Of a stretch of 49,046 nucleotides of DNA, positions 17,683 through 26,936 are shown piece after piece (positions within the stretch are counted from its first letter, which is position 1; each line of letters starts with the position of its first letter). Below the pieces are notes generated by a model that had not been told where the DNA came from, made no database searches, and saw only the letters and a program-made list of their open reading frames with translations. Source of the DNA: Bacteroidales bacterium (GTDB lineage: Bacteria > Bacteroidota > Bacteroidia > Bacteroidales > Muribaculaceae); assembly GCA_015061085.1 (NCBI GenBank), contig SUXG01000016.1, positions 1-49,046 of the forward strand, in the 5' to 3' direction. Made by a program: the position numbers and the translations under genes.

Positions 17683-17997
17683 TTACATCAATTCGGCACC
17701 AACACCGATTGCTACTAAAATCACATAAAGTATAACATAAAGCAGACCACCTACCAGACCAACAACTGCAGAAATAATCGACCATTTTTTTGCATCATTT
17801 GATGCTTGAATTGCTTCGGAATGATTTCCGGCATACCACAATGAATCTACCTTTGATGATTTTACAATTGCAACTATACCAAATGGCAAGCAGCATAACA
17901 ATGTGGAAAGAATAGCCCATACAAGATAGTTGTCAGGTTTTTGTGGCATTTGTGGTCCGTACGGATTTCCTTGTACTTGATTTTGAAAATTATTCAT
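17683..17997 (-). CDS. CD225/dispanin family small membrane protein
   Basis: 104 residues. A proline/asparagine-rich N-terminus (about 1-22) precedes a first membrane segment (NYLVWAILSTLLCCLPFGIV), a cytoplasmic loop with VKSSKVDSLWYAGN and SNDAKKWS, and a second membrane segment at the C-terminus. This is the dispanin/CD225 (IFITM-like) topology. Bacterial members have no settled role. Probably the first gene of the pair with the DUF2752 gene, with a candidate promoter at 18188-18218. Confidence 0.82.
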   Translation of the reverse strand: MNNFQNQVQGNPYGPQMPQKPDNYLVWAILSTLLCCLPFGIVAIVKSSKVDSLWYAGNHSEAIQASNDAKKWSIISAVVGLVGGLLYVILYVILVAIGVGAELM

Positions 17998-18187
17998 AGA
18001 GATGTATTAATCGTTCCGACCTTTCAAACGACATTGATTAATAAAGAAAATGTAAGGTCGATTAGTTTTATCTGAATGAAGATTTTGAAATGTCTTATAA
18101 CATAACGCAATTCCAAAATTTCCATTCAAAGTATAGCAAATACACTTTCACTTATATACAAATTCCCTTTCTTATGCAAGAATAGCG

Positions 18188-18218
18188 CAAAATTAGCATA
18201 AAATTCGGCAACGCCAAA
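18188..18218 (-). promoter_or_regulatory. Candidate promoter for the CD225-DUF2752 pair
   Basis: On the minus strand TTTG (18215-18218), 19 nt, TAATTTTG (18188-18195). The leader to 17997 would be about 185 nt, which is long; no closer box was seen. Nothing else was found in the 18000-18350 gap besides this and the aroC promoter. Confidence 0.45.
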
Positions 18219-18282
18219 ATTTACGCAAACTATTATTTATTATTTCTTCAGTTTTTTTATCATTTGATTCTATGATTGCAAT

Positions 18283-18313
18283 TTTGCAGTTTTCCAAATA
18301 AATACTAAATTTG
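18283..18313 (+). promoter_or_regulatory. Bacteroidota promoter for aroC
   Basis: TTTG (18283-18286), 19-nt spacer, TAAATTTG (18306-18313), about 40 nt upstream of the aroC ATG. Confidence 0.7.
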
Positions 18314-18352
18314 CAGATATTATAATTAGGAATATATACCTTATAATAGGAA

Positions 18353-19426
18353 ATGAATACGTTTGGAAGAATTTTCAGATTAACATCGTTTGGCGAAAGC
18401 CATGGCAACGCTATCGGTGGTGTCATTGATGGCATTCCCGCCGGTGAGGTCATCGATATTGAGACCATTCAGAGTGAGCTAAATCGTCGGCGTCCCGGGC
18501 AATCATCTCTGGTATCTCAACGCAACGAGCAAGACAAGGTAGAATTACTTTCCGGTATTTTTGAAGGCAAGACACTCGGCACTCCGATAGGTTTCATCAT
18601 TCGCAACTGCGATCATCACTCCGACGATTATGAAATGCTAAAAGATGCTTTTCGTCCTTCGCATGCCGATTACACATACACTGCAAAATATGGCATTCGT
18701 GACCATAGAGGCGGTGGACGTGCAAGCGCTCGCGAGACAGCTTGTCGCATTGTAGCCGGTGCTATTGCCAAGCAAATTCTTCTTCGTCTTGGTATCCATA
18801 TTGATGCCTACACTTCTCAAATCGGATCTATCCGATTGCTTTCTTCCTACTCAGATTTAGACCTAAGTCTTACAGAATCGTCGCCGGTCAGATGTCCTGA
18901 TTCAACAATAAGCCGACAAATGACTGAACTTATCGAACAGATAAAAAGTGTAGGCGACACTATCGGAGGCGTAATTACTTGCGTTATCAAAAATGTTCCC
19001 GCAGGCCTCGGCAACCCGGTATTCGGCAAATTGCAATCTCGATTAGCTGATGCTATGATGAGTATAAATGCTGCAAAAGGTTTCGACTATGGCGTAGGTT
19101 TTGATTGTGCCGCAATGCGAGGTTCGGAAATGAACGATAGTTTCACCTATCGTAATGGAGAAATTCATACTACGACAAATCATTCAGGTGGCATTCAAGG
19201 AGGCATCTCCAATGGAGAGGACATCATAATGCGAATTGCTTTCAAACCTGTCGCAACGCTTATGCAAGATATCGAAACGATCGACAGCAAAGGAGACAAA
19301 ATCATTCTGCCGGCCAAAGGTCGCCACGATGCTTGTGTTGTGCCACGTGCTGTGCCTATCGTTGAAGCTATGGCTGCAATGGTAATTCTCGATAATATTC
19401 TATTATCCAAAATCGATAGACTCTGA
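18353..19426 (+). CDS. aroC: Chorismate synthase
   Basis: 357-residue enzyme that removes phosphate from EPSP to make chorismate, the last shared step of aromatic amino acid synthesis, using reduced FMN. The three family signatures are present: [18 protein letters not shown] near residue 14, [19 protein letters not shown] (about 115-135) and the C-terminal [18 protein letters not shown]. Length is standard. It has its own promoter and is followed after 3 nt by the radical SAM gene, so the two should be translated from one message. Confidence 0.96.
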   Translation: MNTFGRIFRLTSFGESHGNAIGGVIDGIPAGEVIDIETIQSELNRRRPGQSSLVSQRNEQDKVELLSGIFEGKTLGTPIGFIIRNCDHHSDDYEMLKDAFRPSHADYTYTAKYGIRDHRGGGRASARETACRIVAGAIAKQILLRLGIHIDAYTSQIGSIRLLSSYSDLDLSLTESSPVRCPDSTISRQMTELIEQIKSVGDTIGGVITCVIKNVPAGLGNPVFGKLQSRLADAMMSINAAKGFDYGVGFDCAAMRGSEMNDSFTYRNGEIHTTTNHSGGIQGGISNGEDIIMRIAFKPVATLMQDIETIDSKGDKIILPAKGRHDACVVPRAVPIVEAMAAMVILDNILLSKIDRL

Positions 19427-19429
19427 TTT

Positions 19430-20353
19430 ATGAATCCTTTTTATACGGACTATGCAGAATTTCTGCAACGAATTTTTCCGGGGATAAAAGTGCAAAAAAT
19501 TTCCCTTAACGCAGGTTTATCGTGTCCAAATCGCGACGGGACACTTGGAACAGGAGGGTGCACATATTGCAACAACCATACTTTCAATCCCGACTATTGT
19601 CGTCCGACGATCAGCATCACCGAACAACTTGAAAAGGGTAAGCATTTTTTTGCTCACAAATACCCTCAAATGAAATACCTTGCCTATTTTCAAGCATACA
19701 CTAATACGTACGGCAAACAAAGCCGACTCCTTGCAATGTATCATGAGGCTTTGCAAGTTGAAGATGTCGTCGGAATGATCATAGGGACTCGTCCGGACTG
19801 CATGCCGGACTCGTTGCTACTCAAACTCTCTGAGCTAAATCGCATAAAACCGATTATTATAGAATATGGAGCAGAGACTTCACACAACAGGACACTCGAC
19901 CTTGTCAACCGTCATCACACATGGCAACAAGTGGAAGATGCCGTCCGACGTACCCACAATTTCGGATTGTCATGTGGTCTGCACCTCATTTGCGGTTTGC
20001 CGGGAGAAAACAAAGATGACATCCTCATGACAGTCAAACGTGCTTGCCAACTTCCAATCGACACGTTGAAATTTCATCAACTGCAAATAGTCAAAGGTTC
20101 CGCCCTTGCCTCCCAAATAGAAAACAATGAAATTGATGTCAGGACATTCTCTGTCGATGAATATATCGACCTTTGTTGCAAAATAATCGGCATTGTTCCT
20201 CGCAGTATTGCCATAGAGCGCTTCGTCTCGCAAGCACCAGCCGACTTGCTCATCGCACCACGTTGGGGACTCAAAAACTATCAGTTTACCAACCTGCTCA
20301 ACAATCGTCTAAAAGTAGCTATCGAGCAAGCATCTGCCGAAGTCGCACAATAA
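19430..20353 (+). CDS. TIGR01212-family radical SAM protein (YhcC-like)
   Basis: 307 residues. The Fe-S cluster motif begins LSCPNRDGTLGTGGCTYCNN (about 29-48), with the three cysteines arranged as in the TIGR01212/YhcC group (C..., C-T-Y-C). Further markers are KYLAYFQAYTNTYG, GTRPDCM, EYGAETSHNRTL and GLSCGLHLICGLPGE. The substrate is not well established for most members; a tRNA-modification or metabolic role has been considered. It is coupled to aroC (3-nt gap), probably for expression rather than shared chemistry. Confidence 0.9.
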   Translation: MNPFYTDYAEFLQRIFPGIKVQKISLNAGLSCPNRDGTLGTGGCTYCNNHTFNPDYCRPTISITEQLEKGKHFFAHKYPQMKYLAYFQAYTNTYGKQSRLLAMYHEALQVEDVVGMIIGTRPDCMPDSLLLKLSELNRIKPIIIEYGAETSHNRTLDLVNRHHTWQQVEDAVRRTHNFGLSCGLHLICGLPGENKDDILMTVKRACQLPIDTLKFHQLQIVKGSALASQIENNEIDVRTFSVDEYIDLCCKIIGIVPRSIAIERFVSQAPADLLIAPRWGLKNYQFTNLLNNRLKVAIEQASAEVAQ

Positions 20354-20403
20354 AAATGCTCATCAGATTGTTATACATTATAGAACTCAATTAAATATCA
20401 GAT

Positions 20404-21519
20404 ATGAAGAAAACATTATTTACACTTTGCACACTCGCAATGGTCGGTACATCAGCATCAGCCGATATCACAGTAAAATTTGATTTTACACCGGAACAAA
20501 AGGAGGTGATCATCTCTTCTCTCCCTATCGAACAACTTCTTACAGCTCGTCATGAGTCCGACATCACAATGACAGCCGACACTATCGCCATCATTAACGG
20601 CAAGGCCAACGTCGCACTCAAAGATGACTGCGCTCGCCAATATATCATCACCATCAATGGTCGTGAACAAGCTCTCACAGAATTCTTTGCTGCTCCTGAC
20701 GAGAACATTTCAATCAAAATATCAGGTTCACAAAACGACATGAAATCGAATGTAGGAGGCACTCCATTGTTGGATGGTATCAACACCATTAAGACTGCAG
20801 CTGAGCCTCTCAAAAACACAATCCTTTCTATCAGAAAAGGAGAAAACACGACTGATAGTTTTGAAGAGACATTAATGAAATATTATGGTGTGTTCGAACA
20901 ATTTGTCAGAGAAAATCCCGACCATGAAGCGACTGCATACGCAATGCTGAACGTTGATCAGAACGTATTTATGGAGCTATATGACACACTTGGAGAAAAG
21001 ACGAAAAATTCGCTTTACTTCCCATTTGTCGAATCAAGCAAAATGCGTATCGAACAACAACTTGAAGCAGAACGTCGCCAAGCAGAAATGCAGTCAGGCT
21101 CTGTTGATGCTCCCGACTTCACACTTCCCGGTCTTAACGGCGAAAAAATCTCTTTATCAGATTTCAGAGGCAAGTGGGTGGTAATTGACTTTTGGGGCAG
21201 CTGGTGCGGTTGGTGTATTAAAGGTTTCCCAAAGATGAAAGAAGCATACGCAAAACATGCCGGCAAAGTAGAATTCATAGGCATTGATTGTGGAGACACT
21301 ATTGAAGATTGGAAAGCAGCTGTCGCAAAATATCAAATTCCATGGGTTAATGTATATAACGACACACAGAACGTCAAAGAAGGTCGTCCGGATCAGACTT
21401 ATGCGATACAAGGCTACCCAACAAAGATCATCATTAATCCGGAAGGTAAAATTGCCAAAATTGTCACCGGCGAAGACCCACAATTCTACACCGACCTTGA
21501 TAATTTTATAAACCAATAA
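20404..21519 (+). CDS. Exported TlpA-like thiol-disulfide oxidoreductase
   Basis: 371 residues with a signal peptide (about 1-20, ending SASA). Residues about 21-130 form an all-beta N-terminal domain of the kind (DUF4369-like) that precedes thioredoxin domains in Bacteroidota, followed by a helical linker (130-230). The C-terminal thioredoxin domain (about 235-371) has APDFTLPGLNGEKISLSDF-like entry and the active site GSWCGWCIKGFP, with WCGWC as the CxxC. The cis-Pro is in IQGYPTKIIINPEG. It probably reduces disulfides in the periplasm; the partner is not evident. It follows the radical SAM gene by 50 nt and ends at a strong hairpin. Confidence 0.88.
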   Translation: MKKTLFTLCTLAMVGTSASADITVKFDFTPEQKEVIISSLPIEQLLTARHESDITMTADTIAIINGKANVALKDDCARQYIITINGREQALTEFFAAPDENISIKISGSQNDMKSNVGGTPLLDGINTIKTAAEPLKNTILSIRKGENTTDSFEETLMKYYGVFEQFVRENPDHEATAYAMLNVDQNVFMELYDTLGEKTKNSLYFPFVESSKMRIEQQLEAERRQAEMQSGSVDAPDFTLPGLNGEKISLSDFRGKWVVIDFWGSWCGWCIKGFPKMKEAYAKHAGKVEFIGIDCGDTIEDWKAAVAKYQIPWVNVYNDTQNVKEGRPDQTYAIQGYPTKIIINPEGKIAKIVTGEDPQFYTDLDNFINQ

Positions 21520-21533
21520 ATTTAGAATATTTC

Positions 21534-21583
21534 AATATAGAAACAATAGGCAACTTTTACGAGTTGCCTATTGTTTCTATATT
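21534..21583 (+). terminator. 22-bp perfect hairpin terminating the aroC operon
   Basis: Bases 21534-21555 pair exactly with 21562-21583 across a 6-nt loop. This is the longest perfect stem in the window. It starts 14 nt after the TlpA-like stop and reads the same on both strands, so it may also insulate the following regulator gene. Confidence 0.8.
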
Positions 21584-21666
21584 TCGACTCAGTATTTATA
21601 AATTAAAATAAGAAATATAAACATTAAAAGCATCTCTCGAATATTTAGTTATTATCTAAAATTCAA

Positions 21667-21698
21667 TTTGCAATTTCGATATTTTCTTTCTAAATTTG
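21667..21698 (+). promoter_or_regulatory. Bacteroidota promoter for the AraC-hybrid regulator
   Basis: TTTG (21667-21670), 20-nt spacer, TAAATTTG (21691-21698). Transcription would begin near 21704, only about 6 nt before the first in-frame ATG (21710) and 15 nt before the next (21719). Confidence 0.75.
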
Positions 21699-21709
21699 CA
21701 AAACAAAAA

Positions 21710-23470
21710 ATGAATTTAATGATTACTAAATATATTATAACTTTACTATTAATTATATTTCCTTTACAAATTCTGGCACAATCTGATATACGGATTCAAG
21801 AATGCAAGGAATTATTTGCTAATAGAAAATACAAAGAAGCAAAGCAAAAGGCTGAAGAACTCATATCAATAGCACACAAATCCGACAATCATAATTTAGA
21901 ACTAATCGGCACATCATTGCATCTATTAGCAACAGTTTCAATTGGCGACAGCATTGATTATTCAGATAAAGTTAATTTTTTAAGCACAAATCTTCCAAGA
22001 CTTGATGACACGCCAAACAATTACGATGCCATCATATTGACAAACAAATCATTAGGTCTATACTATCAACTTATAACACAAGATTTTCCTCAAGCAGCTA
22101 ATCATGATTTCAAAGCGTTGGAATATTCTCGCAAAGCTAAAGACACACGTAGCGAAATAGATATGCTATGCAATTTATCAAGTCTTTATTTTCAAAAAAA
22201 TGACAGCACTGGCATAAGTTATACATCAGAAGCATACGCTAAAGCGAAACAAGATAAATATATGCCGGGGTTATACCGAGCAAGTGTAAATATAAGCAAC
22301 TATCTATTCAACCAACGACGCTTCAAAGAAGCATTAACATACCTAAAGGAGGGAGAATTAATAGCTTCCGATTTAAATTATGTCATTGAAATGCAATATC
22401 TTTACTCCTTTTTAGGTGACATATATGCAGCACTCAACAATCCAATAGAAGCAGAGAATAACTATAAAAAATCTATAATCGACCTGCCCCAAACATCCAG
22501 CTACGACAAAATTTATGCTCGATTGTGTTATTCGATATTTCTAATACAACAAAAAAGATATCAAGAATCAATCAATCGCTTAAATGAAACTCGCAAACTA
22601 TCAAAAGAATGGAAAGTAACAACATTTGAAAAAGAGATAGCATTAAATTTATCATATGCTTATGAAAGACTTGGAGAATATAATAAAGCGTTATCTGAAT
22701 ACAAACTTTTCGACTCAATCAAAGAGATACAATTAAACACTGAGAAGGAAAAAGAATTCAGTATTCTTGACCTCAAATATAAAGTTACCGAAGAAAAACG
22801 TAAAAATGCCCAACAAGAGGTAGAGTTATTACGTAAAAACAAAAATCTGATCACCCTCTGGTTTGTAATTGCATTTGTTATTTTATGTGCAATTTTCATA
22901 TATTATTTATATCGCAAGACACAAATAAGATATAAACAAATCGTACAAACTCATTTGGAAAATCTTGAAAATGAGCGAAAATTACGCACACAACTCGAAC
23001 AATTCCACCAACAATCTAACAAACCGACGCACAACGAATCTACAAAAGCCAACTCTGAAATTGAACAATCTAAAGAAACATCAAAATACACTCGTTCAGC
23101 ATTAAGCGAACAAAAAAGTCATGATTTATTAAATCAACTTGAAAAATTAATGATTGAAGACAAAATATATCATGACCCGGAATTAACAATCGACAAACTC
23201 GCAGCAATACTAAATACTAACCGAACATATCTCTCTCAAGTCATTAATGAGAGTTCTAAGTTATCATACTCATCATTCATCAACAATTATAGAATAAAAG
23301 AAGCTGTAGAATTACTCTCAGACATTAATAACACCGAGCCAATCAAATCAATCTCATATTCCATCGGCTTCAACTCACCATCAAACTTCTTTACACTATT
23401 TAAAAATAAGATTGGAGTATCGCCCTCTGTATTCCGCGAAAATGTCCAAAAGTTAAGCAAAACGAATTAA
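21710..23470 (+). CDS. TPR-membrane-AraC hybrid transcription regulator
   Basis: 586 residues. A signal-like hydrophobic N-terminus (about 3-22, ending ILAQ) is followed by about 320 residues of helical TPR-like repeats in the periplasm, for example KYKEAKQKAEEL, RFKEALTYLKEGE and EYNKALSEYKLFDSI. A single membrane helix (about 381-403, LWFVIAFVILCAIFIYY) leads to a cytoplasmic coiled coil with Q/K/E-rich linker, then a C-terminal AraC-type DNA-binding domain (about 485-580) with LTIDKLAAILNTNRTYLSQVIN and SISYSIGFNSPSNFFTLFKNKIGVSPS. It resembles the one-piece regulators of Bacteroidota that sense outside signals and bind DNA, but has no histidine kinase. Neighbouring targets could be the surface genes downstream. 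I place the start at ATG 21710, although ATG 21719 is equally possible. The DNA is AT-rich. Confidence 0.88.
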   Translation: MNLMITKYIITLLLIIFPLQILAQSDIRIQECKELFANRKYKEAKQKAEELISIAHKSDNHNLELIGTSLHLLATVSIGDSIDYSDKVNFLSTNLPRLDDTPNNYDAIILTNKSLGLYYQLITQDFPQAANHDFKALEYSRKAKDTRSEIDMLCNLSSLYFQKNDSTGISYTSEAYAKAKQDKYMPGLYRASVNISNYLFNQRRFKEALTYLKEGELIASDLNYVIEMQYLYSFLGDIYAALNNPIEAENNYKKSIIDLPQTSSYDKIYARLCYSIFLIQQKRYQESINRLNETRKLSKEWKVTTFEKEIALNLSYAYERLGEYNKALSEYKLFDSIKEIQLNTEKEKEFSILDLKYKVTEEKRKNAQQEVELLRKNKNLITLWFVIAFVILCAIFIYYLYRKTQIRYKQIVQTHLENLENERKLRTQLEQFHQQSNKPTHNESTKANSEIEQSKETSKYTRSALSEQKSHDLLNQLEKLMIEDKIYHDPELTIDKLAAILNTNRTYLSQVINESSKLSYSSFINNYRIKEAVELLSDINNTEPIKSISYSIGFNSPSNFFTLFKNKIGVSPSVFRENVQKLSKTN

Positions 23471-23539
23471 AAAACGACAATAAGCAATTCTAAATCGTAA
23501 ATTGATGATATAGATATTTTATTATTAAAAAAGTGTATT

Positions 23540-23547
23540 TAATTTTG
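23540..23547 (+). promoter_or_regulatory. Candidate -7 box for the 1085-residue surface protein
   Basis: TAATTTTG (23540-23547) about 56 nt before the ATG; the -33 position is a weak match. An activator (perhaps the AraC-hybrid just upstream) would be consistent with a poor -33, but this is inference. Confidence 0.4.
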
Positions 23548-23603
23548 CCATTGACAAATTAGTCATTTTTTACAATTAAATATTAACTAAAATCATTTTT
23601 ACG

Positions 23604-26600
23604 ATGAAAAGGAATTTACTATTTTCATTAGCAGCCGGTTCTATTTTATTGGCTTCAGCTACAGGCATTCCAGGTTCTACAATACCTATGCCTCAAAATC
23701 CTTACAACGTAGCTAACCGCGTCGATTTGACCAAATTTTCAGAGCAACAAATCAAATCAGATGCTATGCGTTCTACATTCAACGCATTTAAGAAAAAGCA
23801 AGGTCCGAAACAGATTTATCGCGAAGCTGCAGAGACAAAAACATACTTTGCTATTCAGCAATCTATGTATAGTGGATACTCATTTGCTTATCTGTCAGGA
23901 GATGTTTTAACTTGGAATGTTGATATTACCATAGATGGTACTACAGCTACTATCTCCAACCTATTCAATTTAGATGATCCTACAAATGAATACGACACTA
24001 CGACTGAAGACGACATCATCGGAACATATGATGCTACAGCCGGAACTATTACAATTGCCACTCCATCAGAATTTGAGAATGCTACTATAGTAGGTAAATT
24101 CTATGGCACATATCCGGCTGTTATGTTTGCCGGAGAAGTCGATTCAAGTGGTACACTCTCAAGAGTAGATACAGAATTGGTTCTTAAAGTTAATGAAGAC
24201 CTTTCTATGATAACTACTGATCAACATTTTGGTTGCTCAATGTATGCTGCTGACGGTAGCATGTCATGGGGTGTTCAAGAATGTTTCGCTAAATCAATTT
24301 TAGCAATACCAACAGAAGAGGCCAATATCATTTCATTTGCAGAAGCTGTTGATTTCGGAGAAGCTTATCCTAACTATCCATTGACATCAACTTTCAAACT
24401 TGCCAATGCAGGTAACACAGCAGGCGATTTTGTTGTAGCAATTGAGGGTGAAGGTTTCAGCATCACACCTGAAACAGGTTCTATTCCTGCTCTTGGCATT
24501 CAAGACTTCACAGTGACATATATTGCTCCTGAAGCAGACCAAGAATATGAAGGTATCATCACAATCACAACTGATCAAGGAGATATTCTTGTGCAATTGA
24601 TGGGTACATCAATACCTTATCCTGATTATTCTGCTATCGTAAAAGAGGGTGAAATGGAATTAACAACCGGTATGGAATGGCCATTTGCTCTTGATACAGA
24701 ATTAGTGGAAGGCAAGACTGTCGGTAAATCTACAATTCCTGGAGGAACTGGTGGTAATCAAGTTTCTTATCTTACTGCTACGTTTGAAGTACCGGAAGGT
24801 AAAATCGGCACATTCTCATGGGACGGATATGTAAATTCTAAAACATGGTACCAAGCTTGGGCTTGTATCTATTTCGATGATTCAACTCAATATGCATACC
24901 AATATAGCGGTTCTAACGGTATTGACATTGCTAACCAACAAAAATTTGGTCCTGGCAAACACTCTGTAAAATTCCAATGGGAAGCATCAATGTATGGTGA
25001 TAATCCTGACGATATTTTAGTCGTTTATGATTTGGCTTTCACACTTGAAGATGCTCAGGATTACAAAGTAACAATCGCAAATGACCTTGTAGAATTTGGC
25101 AACTTTATTATCGACAAGGATCCTATCGCTTCTACACAGACTATTCAACTTTACAATGAAGGTAAACAACCTCTAAAAGTTATCTCTGCAACTTCAACAG
25201 ACAATTTCTCTATCACAATACCTGAAACAGAAGTTGCTCTATTGGAATACCTTCCTGTGACAGTTAACTTTGCAGCAGAAGAATCAGGCACATTCGAAGG
25301 TGACGTTACTATTACAACAACAGCAGGTGACATTACAATTAAGAATCACGCATTTGTACGCGATATGCCTGATTTCTCAAAGATTGTAACTGAAGGTGAA
25401 TTTATGTTTGAGACTAATGCCGACAATCCTTATCTTGTGCATGAAGATGGATACGCATATAACTCAACATCGAAGGTTCTTGATACAGCACCTACTACTT
25501 CTCGACTTAAATGTTCATTCACAATTCCTGAAGGAAAACTCGGTATCCTCTCATGGGACGCAGAATTTAGCGGTAAGTCAGCTTATGATGCAGAATACAA
25601 CTACATAGGTGGTGAAACTGGAACACTTGAAATTCAGCAGAACATGAATGGCTACACATGGATGGTTTATGGTAGCAATGGCGAATTACATGAAGAATCC
25701 ATGGGTTCTGAAGCTATGATAGCAAAAACAGACCAATGGACCGATTATAGCAAATACACTAAATTTACCCCAGGAACATGGTATGTTCAATTTACATATA
25801 ATCAAACCGGTGACAATGAATACTTTGGTGAAGACTGGTTGAAAGTATCTAATCTCAAACTTGTACTTCAAGATTTCACTGAAAACCAAGCAGAAGTAGA
25901 TGTTACAGAACTTGACTTCGGTTCTCTCTATGAAGGACAAAAAGCAAAAGGCAATATCAAATTTACTAACACAGGTAGTGCAAACCTTGAGTTCCTCGGT
26001 GTTGAATGTGATGGTCCGATAACTGTAACTAATCTTCCTACATGGGGCATAGCATTCCTTAACAACACAGTGCTCAATGTAGAATTCAATCCTACAACAG
26101 CAGGCACATACAACAACGACCTTATCATTAAGACTAACGCAGGTGATTTCACAATCAAATGTACAGGTGAAGCTCTTAGCAAAGAGGGTATGCTCCTATT
26201 TGAAGATATGGAAAACAATGCTGCAAATTGGCTAGTTGTTGATAACGATGGTGATGGTCTTACTTGGGATCTCGCATGGAACTTAGGCGTTTCATCTTAT
26301 GTTCATAGTGGTGAAGAAGCTATCTGCTCAATGTCTTACAACTATAGTCTTGGTGCACTTACTCCTGACAACTGGACTATCTCTCCGGAATTTACTATTC
26401 CGGCTGAACATGATGCAGAAGTAATGTTGACATGGTGGATTGCAGCACAACTCGGCGATGATTACATTGGCGACAAATACACTGTTTACATTATTGATAA
26501 AGAACTTCCAGATGCATTAAATCCTAATGATTGGACTGAATTATTCTCTGAAATTGTTGAAAATGTAGAATGGGAAGAACGTAAAGTTGACATCTCTGAA

Positions 26601-26861
26601 TATGCCGGTAAGACTTGCCGTGTAGCATTCCGTCACCATGATTGCGAAGACAATTGGATGATCAAACTTGATGACGTAATCGTTTTTGATGGTGTAACAG
26701 GTATCAACCTTACAGAAGCTAAGAAAGAAGTTGTTCGCCAAGAATACTTTACAGTAGATGGCCTTAGAAGTGAAAGACCTGAAAATGGTATTTACATTGT
26801 GAAGACTATCTATAAAGATGGTAGCTCAACCACTCGCAAAGCCATATTTAACAACAAATAA
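23604..26861 (+). CDS. Large exported protein with ASH-like repeats, choice-of-anchor-J domain and sorting-type tail
   Basis: 1085 residues with a signal peptide (first about 20 residues). After an N-terminal domain (about 30-235) it has three immunoglobulin-like ASH/DUF1573-type domains at about 240-335, 490-590 and 762-860; each contains an x-DFG/EFG strand, a (G/A)N(T/x)A-type turn and a closing G-x-(I/F)-T/I strand. Between the first two and after the second lie two similar beta modules that begin PDYSAIVKEGE (about 339) and PDFSKIVTEGE (about 590). A choice-of-anchor-J (cleaved-adhesin/MAM-like) domain is at about 862-1030, beginning LLFEDMENN and containing LTPDNWTISPEF. The last 50 residues (YFTVDGLRSERPENGIYIVK...) look like a type IX secretion C-terminal sorting tail. 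Likely a surface adhesin or binding protein; ligand unknown. Confidence 0.8.
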   Translation: MKRNLLFSLAAGSILLASATGIPGSTIPMPQNPYNVANRVDLTKFSEQQIKSDAMRSTFNAFKKKQGPKQIYREAAETKTYFAIQQSMYSGYSFAYLSGDVLTWNVDITIDGTTATISNLFNLDDPTNEYDTTTEDDIIGTYDATAGTITIATPSEFENATIVGKFYGTYPAVMFAGEVDSSGTLSRVDTELVLKVNEDLSMITTDQHFGCSMYAADGSMSWGVQECFAKSILAIPTEEANIISFAEAVDFGEAYPNYPLTSTFKLANAGNTAGDFVVAIEGEGFSITPETGSIPALGIQDFTVTYIAPEADQEYEGIITITTDQGDILVQLMGTSIPYPDYSAIVKEGEMELTTGMEWPFALDTELVEGKTVGKSTIPGGTGGNQVSYLTATFEVPEGKIGTFSWDGYVNSKTWYQAWACIYFDDSTQYAYQYSGSNGIDIANQQKFGPGKHSVKFQWEASMYGDNPDDILVVYDLAFTLEDAQDYKVTIANDLVEFGNFIIDKDPIASTQTIQLYNEGKQPLKVISATSTDNFSITIPETEVALLEYLPVTVNFAAEESGTFEGDVTITTTAGDITIKNHAFVRDMPDFSKIVTEGEFMFETNADNPYLVHEDGYAYNSTSKVLDTAPTTSRLKCSFTIPEGKLGILSWDAEFSGKSAYDAEYNYIGGETGTLEIQQNMNGYTWMVYGSNGELHEESMGSEAMIAKTDQWTDYSKYTKFTPGTWYVQFTYNQTGDNEYFGEDWLKVSNLKLVLQDFTENQAEVDVTELDFGSLYEGQKAKGNIKFTNTGSANLEFLGVECDGPITVTNLPTWGIAFLNNTVLNVEFNPTTAGTYNNDLIIKTNAGDFTIKCTGEALSKEGMLLFEDMENNAANWLVVDNDGDGLTWDLAWNLGVSSYVHSGEEAICSMSYNYSLGALTPDNWTISPEFTIPAEHDAEVMLTWWIAAQLGDDYIGDKYTVYIIDKELPDALNPNDWTELFSEIVENVEWEERKVDISEYAGKTCRVAFRHHDCEDNWMIKLDDVIVFDGVTGINLTEAKKEVVRQEYFTVDGLRSERPENGIYIVKTIYKDGSSTTRKAIFNNK

Positions 26862-26873
26862 TTTCACAACATA

Positions 26874-26918
26874 AATTTATTCGGTGGAGTGGTTAATTAA
26901 TTCTCCACCGAATAAATT
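26874..26918 (+). terminator. 16-bp perfect hairpin between two surface-protein genes
   Basis: AATTTATTCGGTGGAG (26874-26889) pairs exactly with CTCCACCGAATAAATT (26903-26918), 13-nt loop. It lies 12 nt after the 1085-residue gene and 18 nt before the next start, so it may terminate or attenuate rather than fully separate them. Confidence 0.7.
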
Positions 26919-26936
26919 ATTTAAAACAGATTCGAT

